A program made the translations under genes and the position numbers. Shown here piece by piece: positions 5,766 to 8,507 of a stretch of DNA of 8,507 bases (position 1 is its first letter; each line of letters begins with the position of its first letter). The stretch is from Bacillota bacterium (lineage in GTDB: Bacteria; Bacillota; Dethiobacteria; DTU022). The notes under the pieces are model-generated. The model ran no database searches. It was not told where the DNA came from and was given only the letters and a program-made list of their open reading frames with translations. The DNA lies in NCBI GenBank assembly GCA_012727685.1, contig JAAYGO010000294.1:1-8507 (forward strand). Direction: 5' to 3'.

Positions 5766-6409
5766 GCGTTGAGCCCAATGAGTTAGTCCAGGTTGTTGCC
5801 GAGTTAAAAGAAGACAAGGTTCCCGTAATTGTCCAGCGGCGCCTGGAAGCGGGAGATGATCCGTTAAACATTCTTCATGACTGCCAGGAGGGCATGCGCC
5901 TGGTGGGGGATCAATACGGCCAGGGCCGCTATTACATTTCCGGATTGATCATGGCCGGTGAGATCTTGCGCCAGGTAATGGAGCTGATCGGCCCGGCAAT
6001 TAAAAATAGCCGCCAGGAAAGTAAAAGTTCCGGGGTGATTTTGCTGGGCACTGTGCAGGCCGATATTCATGATCTGGGAAAAAACATTGTGAATATGCTG
6101 TTTACCTGCCATGGTTTTACGGTTCATGACCTGGGAGTAGATGTGCCGCCGGCCCGCTTTGTCTCCGAAACGGTGCGGTTGAAGCCTGATATTGTGGGGC
6201 TTTCCGGGCTGTTGACCGCCTCCTATGACAGCATGAGGGAAACGATGGTGCTATTACGGGAGGCGACCCGCGATTGGCCAAAACCTCCTTACGTGGTCAT
6301 CGGCGGCGGCCAGATTGACCAGCAGGTATCACAACTGGTCGGAACCGATTACTGGGTCAATGAAGCTTCCGAAGGGTTGCGGTTATGCCAGCGGTTGTTA
6401 TCCGGATGA
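5762..6409 (+). CDS. Methyltransferase-type corrinoid (B12-binding) protein, MtaC/MttC-like
   Basis: This 215-residue protein should carry a cobalamin that shuttles methyl groups. An N-terminal helical cap (about 1-80) contains EGMRLVGDQYGQGRYY and LIMAGEILRQVMELIGP. A Rossmann-like B12 domain follows (about 90-213). The cobalt-ligand motif DIHDLG is at 101-106 with His103. SGL at 148-150 and GGG at 181-183 complete the classic DxHxxG, SxL, GG set. In the family, such proteins accept methyl groups from methanol, methylamines, betaines or methoxy compounds through a partner methyltransferase. No such partner is in the window. The start is TTG at 5762, overlapping the regulator stop by 4 bases, with TGAGGGGGTG at 5747-5756 as ribosome-binding site. 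This implies translation coupled to the regulator. The 3' end overlaps the convergent MATE gene by 12 bases. Corrinoid binding is highly likely, but the substrate is unknown. Confidence 0.9.
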   Translation: MSVEPNELVQVVAELKEDKVPVIVQRRLEAGDDPLNILHDCQEGMRLVGDQYGQGRYYISGLIMAGEILRQVMELIGPAIKNSRQESKSSGVILLGTVQADIHDLGKNIVNMLFTCHGFTVHDLGVDVPPARFVSETVRLKPDIVGLSGLLTASYDSMRETMVLLREATRDWPKPPYVVIGGGQIDQQVSQLVGTDYWVNEASEGLRLCQRLLSG

Positions 6410-7777
6410 TTTTTTTAATAGGGGTTCGGCCTGGGGGATTCTGCTGTTGAAGCGGTAAGCAATCAACGATGCCCGCAGATATGACTCGATCAACATGGCC
6501 GCCCAGACACCGGCCAGGCCGTAGCCGAGTCTGACCGCTGCCAGGGTCAGGACGAGGCGGAGGCCGAGCATGTTGAGGATTGTCAGCCCCATGGGCCAGC
6601 GGGTGTCTCCCGCTCCCCGTAATCCGCCGTTTAAGGCCACAATGTACGCCAGGGCCGGTTGGGCCAGGGCCAGCAGTCTTAAGGGTGAGACGGTCAGCGC
6701 CAATACCGCCGGATCACCCGTGAAGAGCCCGGCCACCGCCCGGGGGAAAAAGAAAAAGAACAAGCCGGCGAGCGACATCAGGACCGTAGCAAAACGGGCT
6801 GTAATCAGGCCGCTCCGCAGGGCTTGTTTTTGTTTTCGCGCTCCCAGGAACTGCCCGACCAAGGTGGTGGCGGCCAGGGAAAAGCCCTTGCCGGGCAAAT
6901 AGGTGGCAGTGTAAGCACTGTGCATAATCTGATGGGCTGCCACAGCCATGGTGCCGAGGGAAGCGGTGATCATCGAGTAAACGATCTGGCTGGTGTGAAT
7001 GGTGATCTGCTCGATGGCGGAAGGAACGCCTACGGAGATCACTTTGCCGATAATCCCTTTTTGAAACTTAAACAGCCCCGGCCTCTTTAAATCAAGGCGG
7101 ACCGGGGATACACCGGTAAAGAGAAGCGCCAGGCTCAGTCCACCGGCAATCATACCGGCGAGAGCTGTGGCCATGGCGGCCCCCTCCACCCCCATGGCCG
7201 GGAATGGACCGATCCCAAAGATCAGTAAGTAGTTTCCCACCAGATTGATCACGTTTGCCAGGATCATCAACAAAAGGGGAGTGCGGGTGTTTCCTCCTCC
7301 CTGGAAGACGGCGTTTACAGCCAGCATGGAAAAGCGAAGCGATGCCGAAATGCCGACCAGGCTCAAGTAACGGCTTCCCAAGCTGATCACGGCAAGATCC
7401 TTCTCCGGCATGAAAAACACCAAGCCGCTGATCAGCTGCCGGCTGAAAACGATCAGAATAACACTTAGAGCAAGCGTGGTCATTAACACCGCGGCAACCG
7501 ATTGGGCCGCCACCTTTTGCGCCGTCTTCAGGTCTCCCTTTCCCACCGCCTGGGCTACCAGGGCGGTGGTCCCGATGCTGAAAGCCTCCACAACGGCCAC
7601 GGAGAAAAAGAAAATCTGGTTGCCAAGGCCCACGGCAGCCAGGGGAACAGCGCCAAGGGTGCCAACCATAGCCATGTCCACCAACTGAACAAACATGTTT
7701 AGAGAGGTGCGCAATACTACCGGCCAGGCGATCTGCAGGACGGAGCGGCGTAAATTTTGTGTTCCCACGATCTCCAT
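6398..7777 (-). CDS. MATE-family multidrug/toxin efflux transporter
   Basis: This integral membrane protein of about 459 residues has the twelve-helix, two-MatE-domain layout of Na+ or H+ driven exporters. The first domain opens with VQLVDMAMVGTLGAVPLAAVGLGNQ (positions about 30-54), the family signature. Each half contains a related loop: FQGGGNTRTPL in the first and GGLRGAGDTRWPM in the second. Members expel cationic drugs, dyes or metabolites, and the substrate here is unknown. I chose the ATG at 7775-7777. The frame stays open to a TTG at 7816 (13 residues more), but neither start has a clear ribosome-binding site. A GTG three codons inside is a further option. The length suits the family. 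The gene ends convergently with the corrinoid gene (12-base overlap), and no terminator is visible between them. Confidence 0.9.
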   Translation of the reverse strand: MEIVGTQNLRRSVLQIAWPVVLRTSLNMFVQLVDMAMVGTLGAVPLAAVGLGNQIFFFSVAVVEAFSIGTTALVAQAVGKGDLKTAQKVAAQSVAAVLMTTLALSVILIVFSRQLISGLVFFMPEKDLAVISLGSRYLSLVGISASLRFSMLAVNAVFQGGGNTRTPLLLMILANVINLVGNYLLIFGIGPFPAMGVEGAAMATALAGMIAGGLSLALLFTGVSPVRLDLKRPGLFKFQKGIIGKVISVGVPSAIEQITIHTSQIVYSMITASLGTMAVAAHQIMHSAYTATYLPGKGFSLAATTLVGQFLGARKQKQALRSGLITARFATVLMSLAGLFFFFFPRAVAGLFTGDPAVLALTVSPLRLLALAQPALAYIVALNGGLRGAGDTRWPMGLTILNMLGLRLVLTLAAVRLGYGLAGVWAAMLIESYLRASLIAYRFNSRIPQAEPLLKKSSG

Positions 7778-8035
7778 AAAAATTATGTTCGTGGCGGCGA
7801 TTCCGAATACCTTCAAGACAAGTTGAGTTGGCCAACAGCTTTCTTTGACTTTGAAGTGGATAACTGCTGGCGCGGGGTGGAGCTAATTAGCAAAAAACGA
7901 CATAAAAACACAAGGATTCTTCTTTTTTATGCGGAACTAATAATGAAGTGAAGAGTTTGTTTCCAAGTTATAACAAGCGCTGAAAGGCGCCTGGAAAATT
8001 GCTTTTTCTGTAATGGTTGTAGGGGTGGTTTTATT
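7778..8035. other. Intergenic region between divergent MATE and DUF2726 genes
   Basis: This 258-base region should hold the promoters of both neighbours. It includes an AT-rich stretch at about 7885-7945. On the minus strand, TTGGAA followed after 18 bases by TATTAG (within about 7930-7970) is a weak promoter candidate for the MATE gene. A 6-bp inverted repeat CCACGA/TCGTGG at 7765-7770 and 7789-7794 encloses the MATE start codon. No RNA gene or convincing reading frame was found. Confidence 0.4.
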
Positions 8036-8507
8036 ATGAGCCGAAAAGGTGATTCTGTGGGTTTCGGGAAAAAAAAATGGGCGGGCGCTAAACCCGGTTT
8101 TACGCGTTACCGGGTGCGGGATGCTTTCCTTTCTGCGGACGAAATTGCTTTTTTCAGGGTGCTCCAGTCGGCTGTGGCCGATATGTTTGCCGTATTCCCT
8201 AAGGTTAACTTAAACCGGATTTTTCATCCAGAAAAGCAGTCCGAAAAACGCCCTGTTGCCGGTTCATTGGCTGAAATGGAAGTAGACTTTTTACTCTGCG
8301 ACAGTAACACCATGCGGCCGGTCCTGGGGGTGGAACTCGATCCGGAACCGCGGGAACTGGAAAAACCGCAGAAACGTTCTTTTCTGATCGACGAAATATT
8401 TATCACCGCCGGTCTGCCCCTGGCCCGGATCTACATCTCTCCGGCGTATGACCCGGTCTCTTTACGCGAATGCATGCTCGAAGCAGCCGCGATAGGCGGG
8501 GTCCCTG
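8036..8507 (+). CDS. DUF2726 domain protein, N-terminal part (cut by the window end)
   Basis: The first 157 codons of a gene that runs off the right edge. A basic, probably flexible N-terminus (1-30) is followed by a DUF2726 domain from about residue 33. EIAFFRVLQSAVADMFAVFPKV (a span at 36-57), then EMEVDFLLCD (80-89), RPVLGVELD (94-102) and DEIFITAGLPLARI (119-132) match the family pattern. DUF2726 is related to restriction-endonuclease-like folds, and Asp84, Glu100 and Asp102 could form its acidic centre. The usual Ser-His shortly after that Asp is not seen, so activity is uncertain. The ATG at 8036 follows AGGGGTGGT at 8021-8029. Some family members carry C-terminal zinc ribbons, which cannot be judged here. 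Role unknown. Confidence 0.82.
   Translation, partial: MSRKGDSVGFGKKKWAGAKPGFTRYRVRDAFLSADEIAFFRVLQSAVADMFAVFPKVNLNRIFHPEKQSEKRPVAGSLAEMEVDFLLCDSNTMRPVLGVELDPEPRELEKPQKRSFLIDEIFITAGLPLARIYISPAYDPVSLRECMLEAAAIGGVP

Noticed and set aside
7092..7835. 247-codon minus-strand frame inside the MATE gene
   Set aside because: It is Gly/Arg/His-rich and overlaps a clear MATE transporter in another frame; its composition is that of a shadow frame.
1..8507. CRISPR array, tRNA or rRNA genes
   Set aside because: No regularly spaced repeats, cloverleaf or ribosomal RNA-like sequence was seen on either strand.

Overview
The window looks like chromosomal DNA of an anaerobic Bacillota (Clostridia-type) bacterium. 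The signs are strong AGGAGG-type ribosome-binding sites, a TTG start in a coupled gene, a bacterial class C-like group II intron end, a free-standing CBM25 starch-binding module, and a corrinoid protein of the methyltransferase type. I cannot name the genus from the sequence. The genes are moderately GC-rich, with a sharply AT-rich promoter region around 4860-4960.

Layout. 1-189: the 3' end of a group II intron, with the last 45 codons of its reverse transcriptase/maturase followed by RNA domain V. The expected domain VI is not recognisable, so the element looks degenerate at this end. 190-504: non-coding, ending in two tandem palindromes (418-475). 505-798 (minus): a 97-residue CBM25 protein. 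1017-1940 (plus): a ten-helix EamA/DMT transporter. 2105-4723 (plus): a complete three-gene ABC importer of the nitrate/sulfonate/taurine/pyrimidine-precursor superfamily (lipoprotein binding protein, ATPase, permease). 4983-6409 (plus): a GntR/HutC-type regulator with a UTRA domain, coupled by a 4-base overlap to an MtaC-like corrinoid protein. 6398-7777 (minus): a MATE exporter whose 3' end overlaps the corrinoid gene. 8036-end (plus): a DUF2726 protein cut by the window edge.

How the genes may work together. The ABC genes are 17 bases apart or overlapping and form one operon. After it come a perfect 12-bp inverted repeat and a C/T-rich tract, then an AT-rich region with three TTGACA hexamers that probably starts a second transcript for the regulator and corrinoid protein. 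I infer, but cannot prove, that importer, regulator and corrinoid protein handle one small molecule, possibly a methylated compound. No partner methyltransferase is in the window, which is the main open question here. The DMT and MATE transporters and the CBM25 and DUF2726 proteins look like unlinked neighbours.
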